Part shown: positions 1 through 5,750 of the stretch, piece by piece | How the letters are laid out: the number at the start of each line of letters is the position of its first letter | Position numbering within the stretch: position 1 is the first letter of the stretch | Origin: JAAAOH01 sp041686235 | Lineage (GTDB): Bacteria > Spirochaetota > Spirochaetia > DSM-27196 > PWMO01 | Length of the DNA stretch: 5,764 nucleotides | Direction: 5' to 3' | Assembly (NCBI GenBank): GCA_041686235.1 | Contig: JAWLED010000125.1 | Span: forward strand, 1-5,764 | The notes under the pieces: model-generated | What the model saw: only the letters and a program-made list of their open reading frames with translations | Database searches by the model: none | Told to the model about the DNA's origin: nothing | Program-made: the position numbers and the translations under genes

Positions 1-56
1 ACGACGGTGTCGCCGAAACGCTTCTCGAGGTCGCGCACCTCAATTATTGCTGCCAA
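1..56 (-). CDS. mlaF: MlaF-like ABC transporter ATP-binding protein, N-terminus only (runs off the left edge)
   Basis: Only the first 18 codons are present, reading (M)AAIIEVRDLEKRFGDTV. This is the usual first beta strand of an ABC ATPase ('IEV..L.K.FG...V'), just before the A-loop and Walker A region, which lie outside the window. The start is a TTG at 56-54. It is preferred because a GGGAG at 68-64 sits 7 nt upstream, and because later starts would cut into the first strand. The gene begins 16 nt after the mlaE stop on the same strand, so the two are almost certainly co-transcribed. By family knowledge this subunit would hydrolyse ATP in the cytoplasm to power phospholipid movement by the MlaE-type permease. 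The ABC call is firm given the motif. The Mla assignment is inferred from the neighbour. Confidence 0.72.
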   Translation of the reverse strand, partial: MAAIIEVRDLEKRFGDTV

Positions 57-72
57 GCTCCACTCCCGTCGG

Positions 73-846
73 TCAATATATCAACGCCAGCATGATGGAG
101 GCCAGCACGTAGTCGGCTACGAGAATGCTCACCGAAGCGGTGACGACTGCATTCGTCGAGCTCTCGCCGACCCCTTTTGCCCCGTTTCGCGCGTTGTATC
201 CGTAAAAGGTGCATATTGTTGCCACGATAAAGCCCATTACGCCGGCTTTGAACAGTCCCGAAAAGATGTCCTTCGGATTTACATCGCGGAACATCGTATT
301 GAGATACGCAGCGGAGTCCACCTCGAGCCCCCAGACCGCCACCGCGTAGGCGCCGGATACGCCGACCACGTTGGCCAGGGCCGTCAACGCGGGAAACATC
401 ACCACCGATGCCCACACGCGAGGGACCACAAGGTACTGCACGGGACTTACCGACATCGTCTCCATGGCGTCGATTTGCTCGGTGACCTGCATGGACCCGA
501 TTTCCGCGGCCATTGCCGATCCGTTCTTTCCGATGAGCATCAGCGTCGTTATGACCGGAGCAAGCTCGCGCGAAAGCGTCCAGGCTACCGCCGAGCCGGC
601 AAGCACCTCCGCGCGGAAAATCCCGAGCATCTCGACGATTTGCAGCGAGAAGATCATGCCGATCGCAAGGCTCGACAGAGTAATGATCGGAACCGAGCGA
701 ACCCCGATGTGCTCCATCTGTTCGAGGAATAATCTCGGTCGTAGCGGCCTGCGAACGGTGAATCGCAGGGTATCTTTGAGAAATAGGGCAAAGCTTCCGA
801 GCGACTCGAGCACTCGTATGCTTCTGCGTCCAAGTCGCCTCAGCAT
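73..846 (-). CDS. mlaE: MlaE-family lipid-asymmetry ABC transporter permease
   Basis: A 257-aa inner-membrane permease, close to the usual ~260 aa of MlaE. The family signature is clear at residues 106-128: G-K-N-G-S-A-M-A-A-E-I-G-S-M then V-T-E-Q-I-D-A-M, the conserved cytoplasmic coupling region of MlaE/TTG2B/Tgd1 proteins. A second conserved block, around 213-249, has G-V-G-x-S-S-T-N-A-V-V followed by a final helix containing Asp245. About five hydrophobic segments are visible (around 52-72, 94-106, 143-170, 200-216 and 234-256), after an arginine-rich amphipathic N-terminus. The ATG at 846-844 has an AGGA (857-854) 7 nt upstream. An ATPase gene follows 16 nt downstream, giving the permease-then-ATPase order; MCE substrate-binding genes would be expected further left. 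In this family the complex moves phospholipids between outer and inner membranes. The substrate here is inferred, and the family call is firm. Confidence 0.93.
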   Translation of the reverse strand: MLRRLGRRSIRVLESLGSFALFLKDTLRFTVRRPLRPRLFLEQMEHIGVRSVPIITLSSLAIGMIFSLQIVEMLGIFRAEVLAGSAVAWTLSRELAPVITTLMLIGKNGSAMAAEIGSMQVTEQIDAMETMSVSPVQYLVVPRVWASVVMFPALTALANVVGVSGAYAVAVWGLEVDSAAYLNTMFRDVNPKDIFSGLFKAGVMGFIVATICTFYGYNARNGAKGVGESSTNAVVTASVSILVADYVLASIMLALIY

Positions 847-863
847 CTGTTGTTCCTGCCCCG

Positions 864-893
864 ATAGTGGAGAAGTTGGGTGCCTCGTGTCAA
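864..893 (-). promoter_or_regulatory. Candidate sigma70-type promoter for the mlaE operon
   Basis: On the minus strand a perfect TTGACA (893-888) is followed after 18 bp by CACTAT (869-864, only 3/6 to TATAAT). The predicted start near 857 would leave a leader of about 10 nt and would fall on the ribosome-binding site. So either transcription starts a little further upstream, or the -35 match is coincidental. No other minus-strand gene precedes mlaE in the window, so some promoter must lie in 847-997. Confidence 0.35.
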
Positions 894-933
894 TGTGCCG
901 TGCTCCCTTTTAGTTCATGGCCACAATCATTAG

Positions 934-960
934 GATATGGGCCTGCATTGCAACCATATC
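934..960. repeat. Operator-like inverted repeat in the mlaE/AEC divergent region
   Basis: Perfect 7-bp arms GATATGG (934-940) and CCATATC (954-960) flank a 13-nt centre that itself contains two TGCA words (944-947, 949-952). The dyad lies 37 bp before the AEC transporter ATG and 87 bp before the mlaE start. This is the typical place for a dimeric regulator acting on divergent promoters. No matching regulator gene is in the window, and 7-bp arms can arise by chance, so function is inferred. Confidence 0.35.
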
Positions 961-986
961 GCGTCGGAGCGTATTCGGCACGTTCG

Positions 987-992
987 AAGGAG
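987..992 (+). promoter_or_regulatory. Ribosome binding site that fixes the AEC transporter start
   Basis: AAGGAG lies 5 nt before the ATG at 998. The reading frame remains open upstream to an ATG at 917, but that start has no comparable site and would add 27 residues unlike any carrier N-terminus. The 998 start places the protein directly at its first membrane helix. Confidence 0.85.
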
Positions 993-997
993 TTCTT

Positions 998-1885
998 ATG
1001 TTCGCTCTCGCCGTGGACATCCTCTCTCCACTGGTATTGCTGATCGTCGGCGGCTTTCTCATGGCGTCGTTTCTCCCGCTTTCGGAGGAAACGCTGGTGC
1101 GTGTCGTATCCGATTTCTTCATGCCGCTTCTGATCTTCCATGCCCTTTACCTGTCGACCGTGGACGCAGACTCGATCCTTCTGCTTTCCGCATCGGTGGT
1201 AATCGTGCTCGTGGTCCTGATGCTGGTTACGGCGTTCTATGCTCTTGTGACGGGGGTAGACCGGAGAGCGTTTGCGCTGCCGGTGCTGTTCATGAACTCC
1301 GGATTTCTCGGTATTCCGCTTATGCAACTGTGGGGCGGGGCATCGGCCATGAATTTGATCATCATATACGACCAAATCAGCACGGTGTTCTTGTTCACCC
1401 TGGGCATCTTTATGGCCGCGGGAGGTTTTTCCACCCGAGGAATGCGAGGCGTTGCAACCTCTCCGATGCTGTGGGCGCTGGTGGCCGGGTTCTTGTTTCG
1501 CTTCCTGGAGATACCGCTTCCCTCGGTCCTGCTTTCATCCTTCGAGTTTGCCGGAAGCGCCGCGCCTCCCGTTGCGGCGTTTGCCCTCGGTGCCTCTCTG
1601 GCCCATCAGCAAGTTCGCTTGGACCTGCACATACTTGCGGGGGTCTTCTTTCGGTTTTTCGCCGGTTTCGCCGCGGCCTTGCTTGCAGCGGAGATCCTCG
1701 GCCTCGGCGGGGAACTACGGACGGTAGTGCTCGTGGCATCCGCGCTTCCCGCGGCGGTTATGTCCTACGTGCTGCCGGTGCGCTTCGGTACCGACGCCTC
1801 TCACGCACGAACGGTGGTCGTGGTTTCTACGTTTCTGTCTTTTCTGTGGATACCGGTGGTTTTCCACCTCGCCTCGGTCTTCTAA
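998..1885 (+). CDS. Auxin efflux carrier (AEC) family transporter
   Basis: A 295-aa integral inner-membrane protein with about ten hydrophobic segments (roughly 5-27, 36-52, 59-85, 92-108, 117-141, 152-171, 184-203, 208-233, 240-261 and 268-292), close to the 300-320 aa usual for bacterial AEC/Mem_trans proteins. The half-site motif M-N-S-G-F-L-G-I-P (99-107) matches the 'N.gf.GiPl' signature. The C-terminal half carries the expected S-A-L-P-A-A-V-M-S-Y-V-L (248-259), ahead of a dyad-like last helix pair. Members move organic acids such as malate or malonate, or other anions; the substrate cannot be read from sequence. The gene stands alone: it is divergent from the mlaE operon and convergent with the nucleotidase, whose terminator abuts its stop codon. 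I found no lysine in the whole protein; all positively charged loop residues are Arg or His. The family call is firm. Confidence 0.9.
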   Translation: MFALAVDILSPLVLLIVGGFLMASFLPLSEETLVRVVSDFFMPLLIFHALYLSTVDADSILLLSASVVIVLVVLMLVTAFYALVTGVDRRAFALPVLFMNSGFLGIPLMQLWGGASAMNLIIIYDQISTVFLFTLGIFMAAGGFSTRGMRGVATSPMLWALVAGFLFRFLEIPLPSVLLSSFEFAGSAAPPVAAFALGASLAHQQVRLDLHILAGVFFRFFAGFAAALLAAEILGLGGELRTVVLVASALPAAVMSYVLPVRFGTDASHARTVVVVSTFLSFLWIPVVFHLASVF

Positions 1886-1927
1886 AAAACCCTCAAAAAA
1901 ACCCCCGACGCCGCGGGGCGCCGGGGG
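1884..1927 (-). terminator. Rho-independent terminator of the nucleotidase gene, with two U-tracts
   Basis: A GC-rich hairpin has arms 1902-1912 and 1917-1927 (ten pairs, one A/C mismatch) and a 4-nt GCGG loop. Read on the minus strand, it is followed by seven Ts (1901-1895), a short GAGGG spacer and six more Ts (1889-1884). It begins 21 nt after the nucleotidase stop codon. On the plus strand no T-run follows the stem, so it is a one-way terminator for the minus-strand gene, although the hairpin may also slow plus-strand readthrough. The distal T-run overlaps the TAA stop of the convergent AEC gene. Confidence 0.88.
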
Positions 1928-1948
1928 CCGCAATGTCCTCTGCCCAGC

Positions 1949-3976
1949 TTATCTGAGGCTCGAGTCGCGATGATCGAGATTCTGAATACGCTCATCCTCG
2001 GATTTCGGCGACTCTTCCATCTCTATGGCCGACGAATCATCGGCGTAGCGCGCCTGCAGATACTCCGCAAGAGCGTCCTGTTCGCTTCCGACCGGCGCAA
2101 AATCCGTCCGACCGGGATCGACAGTCTCACCGGACTCTTCGAGGTTGACCATATCGGGCTCGGAAAGATCCTCGAACGGATAGCCGTCGCCTCCGCCGGC
2201 GAGAAAACCGAGAGTCACGAGACGGAAGCTGCGTTCGGGATCCCCCTGCAATTCGCCTTCGACGACCACACGGTCTGCGACCTCCCCGTCTTCATCGACG
2301 ATGACAAGATCGCGAATCCGGTTGCCGTTCGTGTCTGCTCCCATGTTTTCGGTGTCGCCGTCTCGGGCTTCTCTCGAGGGATCGAAGCTAAAGCGCATAC
2401 CGCCGACCTGGGGAAACTGCCCGGGAGTAGCTCCCTCCTCGGTTGCCGAAACAGCGTGCTCCATGAGGTCCCACAGCTCCGCTGCAGTGAGATCGAGGAG
2501 CGTCAGGCCGTTGTTGAAACGCAGGCTTCCTTCGATGTCGAATTGAGAGATGCCGCCCTCTGGCTTTCCTACGCTCTCGATAGCCGGTGGCGGACCGAGC
2601 TCCGGGTCCCCGCCTGTACTTCCGGCCGGGACGTAACTATCTCCAATGGCGGATCGGATACCGCCGCCGTTTTTGAGCGAAATGACGGTGTCGGAGTCGG
2701 TCTCTTTGGCGTACCACAGATTTGCATCTGCGGTGATGTTTCCGAGATTTGTTTCCTCCGTACGGACTTCACTTCGCCGGCCGTCGAGGTATACGTCGGT
2801 CCTCCCGAGGATGTTGCCTTCGCGCCGCTGTAGAACCTCTTGAATGCCTTCGGTGACGGCTACGACGCGTTCATTCGCTTCGGCATCGATGTCGTCCATG
2901 GCATCCTCATGCGTGGCATATGCCCCGCTTTGCTCCGCCTCGACCGTATCGGGAATCAACACGCCTTCGGAGTCGAAGCCGACGACCAGCCTGCCGAGAT
3001 AGCGATAATCGCCGTCAACGTTGACCAGAAGAACCGGCTCGCCCGTCTCGGAGGTCAATTCTACCGGATAGGTGTCGGCGGCTTCGTCGTTCGGCCAGAG
3101 TGTATCGGTTTCATCTGCCAGTATGGTGTTTGATCCGCCTGCCACGATGATGTCCACGCCCGACAGCTCGCCGGCGAGCTCTCGTTCTACCGAGACCTGC
3201 TGCATGTGTGCGAGCAGAACGATCTTGTCTACACCGCGTTCGGTTAGTCTATCGACCGCCGGTTGGATAACCTCTGCGAGCTCTTCCACCGAATCCGAGT
3301 CGGGAGATATCTCGAGGTCGCCGGTGCTGGTAATGGAAGAGAGCTGCGGAGTCGTTGCCCCCACGAGCCCGATCACTTCGCCGCCCACCACGGTGACGGC
3401 GCTCGGCGCGAAATGTGCCGGAATGGCATCGGTGACCCTGCCGCCTTCGACCGCACGTGGAGCCGTGTTCTCATCGGTGCTAAAGTCGATATTGGCCGCG
3501 AGAAACGGAAACTCCGCACCGGGATACTCGTTATCCTCGTCGGTTTCCGGAGCGACTGCCGAGACAAAACCTTCGGGACTGTTGTCGAGGTCATGGTTGC
3601 CGACAGCCGAGGCCGTCACGCCCATCTCGTTGAGAAAGATCATGTCGGCGCGGCCTTCACCGGGAATCCCGAGGAGAGATTCCATCGCATCATCGTTGGC
3701 AGCGAAAAAGCGCGGGCCGGGAATATAGTTGTCGCCCGAGCTCACCAGAAGTGTGTTGTGGGGATGCTCGCCCTCGAACTCGTTGACGAGGCGCGTAAAG
3801 TCTCCCACGTTGTCGATAGCTTGCGGCTGCCCGTCTATGTCGGCAAAGTGGAGCAGCTGCAACGTAAAGTCGGTTTCACCGCCCAGCGGCTCTTCCGGCA
3901 CCCCGGAAGCTGCCACCGTGCCGATGAACGGACCGACTACCAGAAGAATCAGTAGTAGTACGAATCCTTTTCTCAT
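1949..3976 (-). CDS. Secreted bifunctional metallophosphatase/5'-nucleotidase (UshA/NucH-like, variant metal site)
   Basis: A 675-aa exported enzyme of the calcineurin-like phosphatase plus 5'-nucleotidase C-terminal domain family, which dephosphorylates nucleotides or other phosphomonoesters outside the inner membrane. A signal peptide is clear: MRK, a long Leu/Val/Ile core (5-22) and a likely cut near 23-24. The N-terminal metallophosphatase domain (~36-335) shows L-L-H-F-A-D-I-D-G (41-49), S-G-D-N (80-83), G-N-H-D-L-D (126-131, with the expected catalytic His128/Asp131 pair) and L-L-A-H-M-Q-Q (254-260). The C-terminal nucleotide-binding domain (~385-605) shows E-T-N-L-G-N-I-T-A-D-A (408-418), N-G-G-G-I-R (436-441), F-N-N-G (487-490) and G-G-G-D-G-Y-P-F (594-601), so the base and phosphate pocket looks intact. 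Three positions that bind metal in UshA differ (D-x-H is D-x-D at 46-48; G-H-x-Q/H is G-G-S-N at 280-283). About 134 Asp/Glu against ~39 Lys/Arg make it strongly acidic. The ATG at 3976 is chosen for its perfect ribosome site and signal peptide. The gene appears monocistronic, ending at its own terminator. Confidence 0.92.
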   Translation of the reverse strand: MRKGFVLLLILLVVGPFIGTVAASGVPEEPLGGETDFTLQLLHFADIDGQPQAIDNVGDFTRLVNEFEGEHPHNTLLVSSGDNYIPGPRFFAANDDAMESLLGIPGEGRADMIFLNEMGVTASAVGNHDLDNSPEGFVSAVAPETDEDNEYPGAEFPFLAANIDFSTDENTAPRAVEGGRVTDAIPAHFAPSAVTVVGGEVIGLVGATTPQLSSITSTGDLEISPDSDSVEELAEVIQPAVDRLTERGVDKIVLLAHMQQVSVERELAGELSGVDIIVAGGSNTILADETDTLWPNDEAADTYPVELTSETGEPVLLVNVDGDYRYLGRLVVGFDSEGVLIPDTVEAEQSGAYATHEDAMDDIDAEANERVVAVTEGIQEVLQRREGNILGRTDVYLDGRRSEVRTEETNLGNITADANLWYAKETDSDTVISLKNGGGIRSAIGDSYVPAGSTGGDPELGPPPAIESVGKPEGGISQFDIEGSLRFNNGLTLLDLTAAELWDLMEHAVSATEEGATPGQFPQVGGMRFSFDPSREARDGDTENMGADTNGNRIRDLVIVDEDGEVADRVVVEGELQGDPERSFRLVTLGFLAGGGDGYPFEDLSEPDMVNLEESGETVDPGRTDFAPVGSEQDALAEYLQARYADDSSAIEMEESPKSEDERIQNLDHRDSSLR

Positions 3977-3981
3977 CTCTT

Positions 3982-3988
3982 CCTCCTT
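3982..3988 (-). promoter_or_regulatory. Perfect Shine-Dalgarno site that fixes the nucleotidase start
   Basis: On the minus strand AAGGAGG (3988-3982) sits 5 nt before the ATG at 3976. The frame is open upstream to an ATG at 4078, but the 34 extra residues would bury the signal peptide, so 3976 is the real start. Confidence 0.92.
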
Positions 3989-4003
3989 ATTCTCCCCACG
4001 ATT

Positions 4004-4023
4004 GCCGGCAGTCTCTTGCCGGC
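4004..4023 (-). other. Small GC hairpin in the nucleotidase mRNA leader
   Basis: The sequence GCCGGC occurs at 4004-4009 and again at 4018-4023. As it is its own reverse complement, the two copies can pair as a 6-bp all-GC stem with an 8-nt loop, 15 nt upstream of the Shine-Dalgarno site in the ~100-nt leader. TTGCCGGC is also present twice as a direct repeat (4002-4009, 4016-4023). It has no U-tract, so it is not a terminator. It could affect mRNA stability or regulation, or be incidental. Confidence 0.4.
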
Positions 4024-4080
4024 GACGTAGAGTGACCCTGAGAACTTTCGCGACCCAGATTAGCTGAGCGCGAACCATAA

Positions 4081-4102
4081 CTCGATTCTAACACGATTCT
4101 AA
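4081..4102. repeat. Two-copy direct repeat with 11-bp period in the nucleotidase/hydrolase divergent region
   Basis: CGATTCTAA occurs at 4083-4091 and again at 4094-4102; the 11-bp units starting at 4081 and 4092 differ at one base (CTCGATTCTAA, CACGATTCTAA). The period equals about one helical turn, so a protein could bind both copies on one DNA face. The proximal copy contains the candidate -10 of the nucleotidase. It could be a regulator site, or a local duplication that created a promoter element. Confidence 0.5.
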
Positions 4103-4112
4103 TACAGGTGAA
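4085..4112 (-). promoter_or_regulatory. Candidate extended -10 promoter for the nucleotidase gene
   Basis: Minus strand: TAGAAT (4090-4085, 5/6 to consensus) is preceded directly by TGT, giving an extended -10 TGnTAGAAT (4093-4085). TTCACC (4112-4107, 4/6 to TTGACA) lies 16 bp upstream. The predicted start near 4078 leaves a leader of about 100 nt and excludes translation from the upstream ATG at 4078. Confidence 0.5.
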
Positions 4113-4149
4113 GGGCCTCGGGACAACCGGTGCTCGGTGCGCCGCGGCG

Positions 4150-4178
4150 TTGCACCACCGCGGGGCTTCGCGTATGCT
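4150..4178 (+). promoter_or_regulatory. Weak candidate promoter immediately before the serine hydrolase homologue
   Basis: TTGCAC (4150-4155, only 3/6) and TATGCT (4173-4178, 4/6) are separated by 17 bp. Transcription would begin at about 4185, almost on the ATG at 4188. That would give a leaderless or near-leaderless mRNA and would explain why no Shine-Dalgarno site is visible. An alternative -10, TCTAAT (4098-4103, 5/6), has no good -35. Both are tentative. Confidence 0.25.
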
Positions 4179-4187
4179 GTCACCGTG

Positions 4188-5750
4188 ATGCCCAGCCGTC
4201 GGTTCCCATTCGCCATAGCCGCCGCGCGTTTCGCCCTGCTTTGTGCGCTGTTCTTAGCTCTTCCCTCTGCAGCCGACGTGCGGGCCGACGGCCGACAGAC
4301 GCCCCCGCAACTCGACCCGAAAACCGCCGAGCGTATCGACCAATACATCAGCGAAGAGAGAGAGGCGCACAACATCCCCGGCGTCTCCGTTGCGGTCGTA
4401 GGGAGGGAGGGGGTGAGCTTTGCCGAGGGCTACGGGGCGGCACGGGCGGACGGAACGCCGATGACCGCGCAGACTCCCGTTCATATGGGCTCGGCCGCCC
4501 AGACAGTAACCGCGGCAGCGCTCATCCGGCTTTCGAGAAACGGCGCCCTCGAGCTCGACGACCGCGTTTCGGCGCATCTCGATGAAGAGCGCCTTGCCGC
4601 GGTCATGCACAACGAGGAGGCGGCCGGCGAGGAGGTTTTGCAAGCGGTGCGGGGTGTCACCGTCAAACAACTTCTCTCCCACACAAGCGGCATCTCCGCC
4701 GACGGCAGGATTACCGAGGACCCCGGCGAGGCTTTTATCTATTCAGACGTCAACTACCGGCTCGCCGGTGCGGTGGTGGAGGCGGTTACGAGACGTCCGT
4801 ACGAGGCATACGTAGCCGAGAACCTTTTCGCGCCGCTGTCGATGAGCGACTGTTATCCGATTCCCGGTTCGGGCAGTGAAGTCACCGCCGAATCGGGCGC
4901 TGAGAACGTCGTCGAGGAGCGGGGCGAAAACCTCGATGGTTCCGTTGCCCAGGGCCACGCACGGGGTCTGTTTAGAATTAACGCCCCCCGCTCGCTCGAC
5001 CTCGCACCACGTGAGGCGGGGAGCTCAGGCCTTGTTTGCAGTGCCGAATCGGGGGCGCGGTTCCTGCGCGCGCTGCTTTCCGGCGAGGGACCCGTTCTTT
5101 CGCGGGACGGCGTCGACGCGCTTCTCGAGGCGAGGGGGGCGGCTTCGGGACCGGGAGTGGACGAGGACACCTCCTACGCATACGGCTGGCTCGTGGACCG
5201 CGTGGATTCGGCTCCGCGCGTCCGGCATGCCGGCTCGGCGGAGACTTCGCAAGCCGCGTATCATCTCTATCCCGAAGACGACGTGGGCGTCGTGGTTGCC
5301 ATAAACGTAAATGGGCCAATGCTCTTCGGACTCTCCGACACGCTTGCCGCCGGAGTCAAACGGCTGCTCGCCGGAGACACTCCCGCGCCGTTCGAGCCTC
5401 TCGAGCGTGCGGAAACCACAAACCTTATCGTTACCGTCCTCGCGTCTCTCAGTTTGTTACGTCTTCTTGCCTCGATCAACCGTTTCCGCCTTCGGCGCCG
5501 GCGCCATTCCGTACCTGCGGTAACCGTGCGAAACGTCCTGGTCCACGGTGTCATCCCGCTCCTCATCGATGTCGTGATTCTGCTCTTCTTCGTGGCGGCG
5601 GTTCCGGCCGGGTTTGATGTAGGCGTTTCCGGCCTCTATGATGTGGCCTTCGACCTGTTCATGTTGTCCGTTTTGGGGGCAGTGCCCTTGGGATCGTGGG
5701 CTCTGCTTCGTACCGTGCTCTTTTTCACGGAGAGCCGACACGGGGCGTAG
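4188..5750 (+). CDS. Exported, membrane-anchored beta-lactamase/CubicO-type serine hydrolase homologue lacking the S-x-x-K lysine
   Basis: A 520-aa protein with the class C beta-lactamase/PBP fold (~42-395). Family landmarks in order are P-G-V-S-V-A-V-V (64-71), G-S-A-A-Q-T-V-T-A (101-109) where S-x-x-K is normal, L-D-D-R-V (123-127), Q-L-L-S-H-T-S-G-I (161-169), Y-S-D-V-N-Y (185-190; usually Y-S-N), Y-A-Y-G-W (330-334), H-A-G (347-349, the KTG-equivalent), and a closing Y-P-E-D-D-V-G-V-V-V-A-I-N (361-373). Ser102 and Tyr185 are kept but Lys is Gln105 (CAG, 4500-4502), so ordinary acylation chemistry is doubtful. A signal peptide (1-~28) exports the domain. Three C-terminal helices (~411-430, 449-475, 484-513), with R-F-R-L-R-R-R-R-H at 432-440, anchor it with the domain outside and the basic loop inside. 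The ATG at 4188 is preferred over an in-frame GTG at 4137 because the signal peptide starts there; neither has a ribosome site. Relatives act as peptidases, esterases or beta-lactamases; the role here is unknown. Confidence 0.85.
   Translation: MPSRRFPFAIAAARFALLCALFLALPSAADVRADGRQTPPQLDPKTAERIDQYISEEREAHNIPGVSVAVVGREGVSFAEGYGAARADGTPMTAQTPVHMGSAAQTVTAAALIRLSRNGALELDDRVSAHLDEERLAAVMHNEEAAGEEVLQAVRGVTVKQLLSHTSGISADGRITEDPGEAFIYSDVNYRLAGAVVEAVTRRPYEAYVAENLFAPLSMSDCYPIPGSGSEVTAESGAENVVEERGENLDGSVAQGHARGLFRINAPRSLDLAPREAGSSGLVCSAESGARFLRALLSGEGPVLSRDGVDALLEARGAASGPGVDEDTSYAYGWLVDRVDSAPRVRHAGSAETSQAAYHLYPEDDVGVVVAINVNGPMLFGLSDTLAAGVKRLLAGDTPAPFEPLERAETTNLIVTVLASLSLLRLLASINRFRLRRRRHSVPAVTVRNVLVHGVIPLLIDVVILLFFVAAVPAGFDVGVSGLYDVAFDLFMLSVLGAVPLGSWALLRTVLFFTESRHGA

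Noticed and set aside
7..732. A 241-codon plus-strand frame opposite mlaE
   Set aside because: Arg/His-rich with no domain, while the minus strand encodes an unmistakable MlaE signature.
917..997. Upstream ATG (917) for the AEC carrier
   Set aside because: No ribosome site, and it adds a 27-residue non-hydrophobic extension. ATG 998 has AAGGAG at 5 nt.
937..1956. A 339-codon open frame on the plus strand, longer than the AEC gene it overlaps
   Set aside because: The product is rich in Arg, Gly and His with no recognisable domain or membrane segments, typical of a shifted frame in GC-rich DNA. The AEC frame has a good ribosome site and family motifs.
1970..2833. A 287-codon open frame antisense to the nucleotidase
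   Set aside because: No recognisable motifs and no ribosome site. The opposite strand carries clear 5'-nucleotidase motifs throughout this interval.
3072..3955. Two long plus-strand open frames (3072-3728, 3263-3955) antisense to the nucleotidase
   Set aside because: Low-complexity Ser/Pro/Arg-type products without family features; mirrors of the real coding strand.
3977..4078. Upstream ATG (4078) for the nucleotidase
   Set aside because: It would put 34 charged residues before the signal peptide and coincides with the predicted transcription start. ATG 3976 has a perfect ribosome site.
3977..4187. Pho-box or other known phosphate-starvation site upstream of the nucleotidase
   Set aside because: I looked for CTGTCAT-like repeats at 11-bp spacing and found none. 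The 11-bp repeat present has an unrelated sequence.
4230..4250. Possible lipobox in the serine hydrolase homologue signal peptide (ALLC, Cys19)
   Set aside because: The residues before Cys do not fit L-[ASTVI]-[GAS]-C, and the hydrophobic core continues past the Cys to a normal A-x-A type cleavage region.
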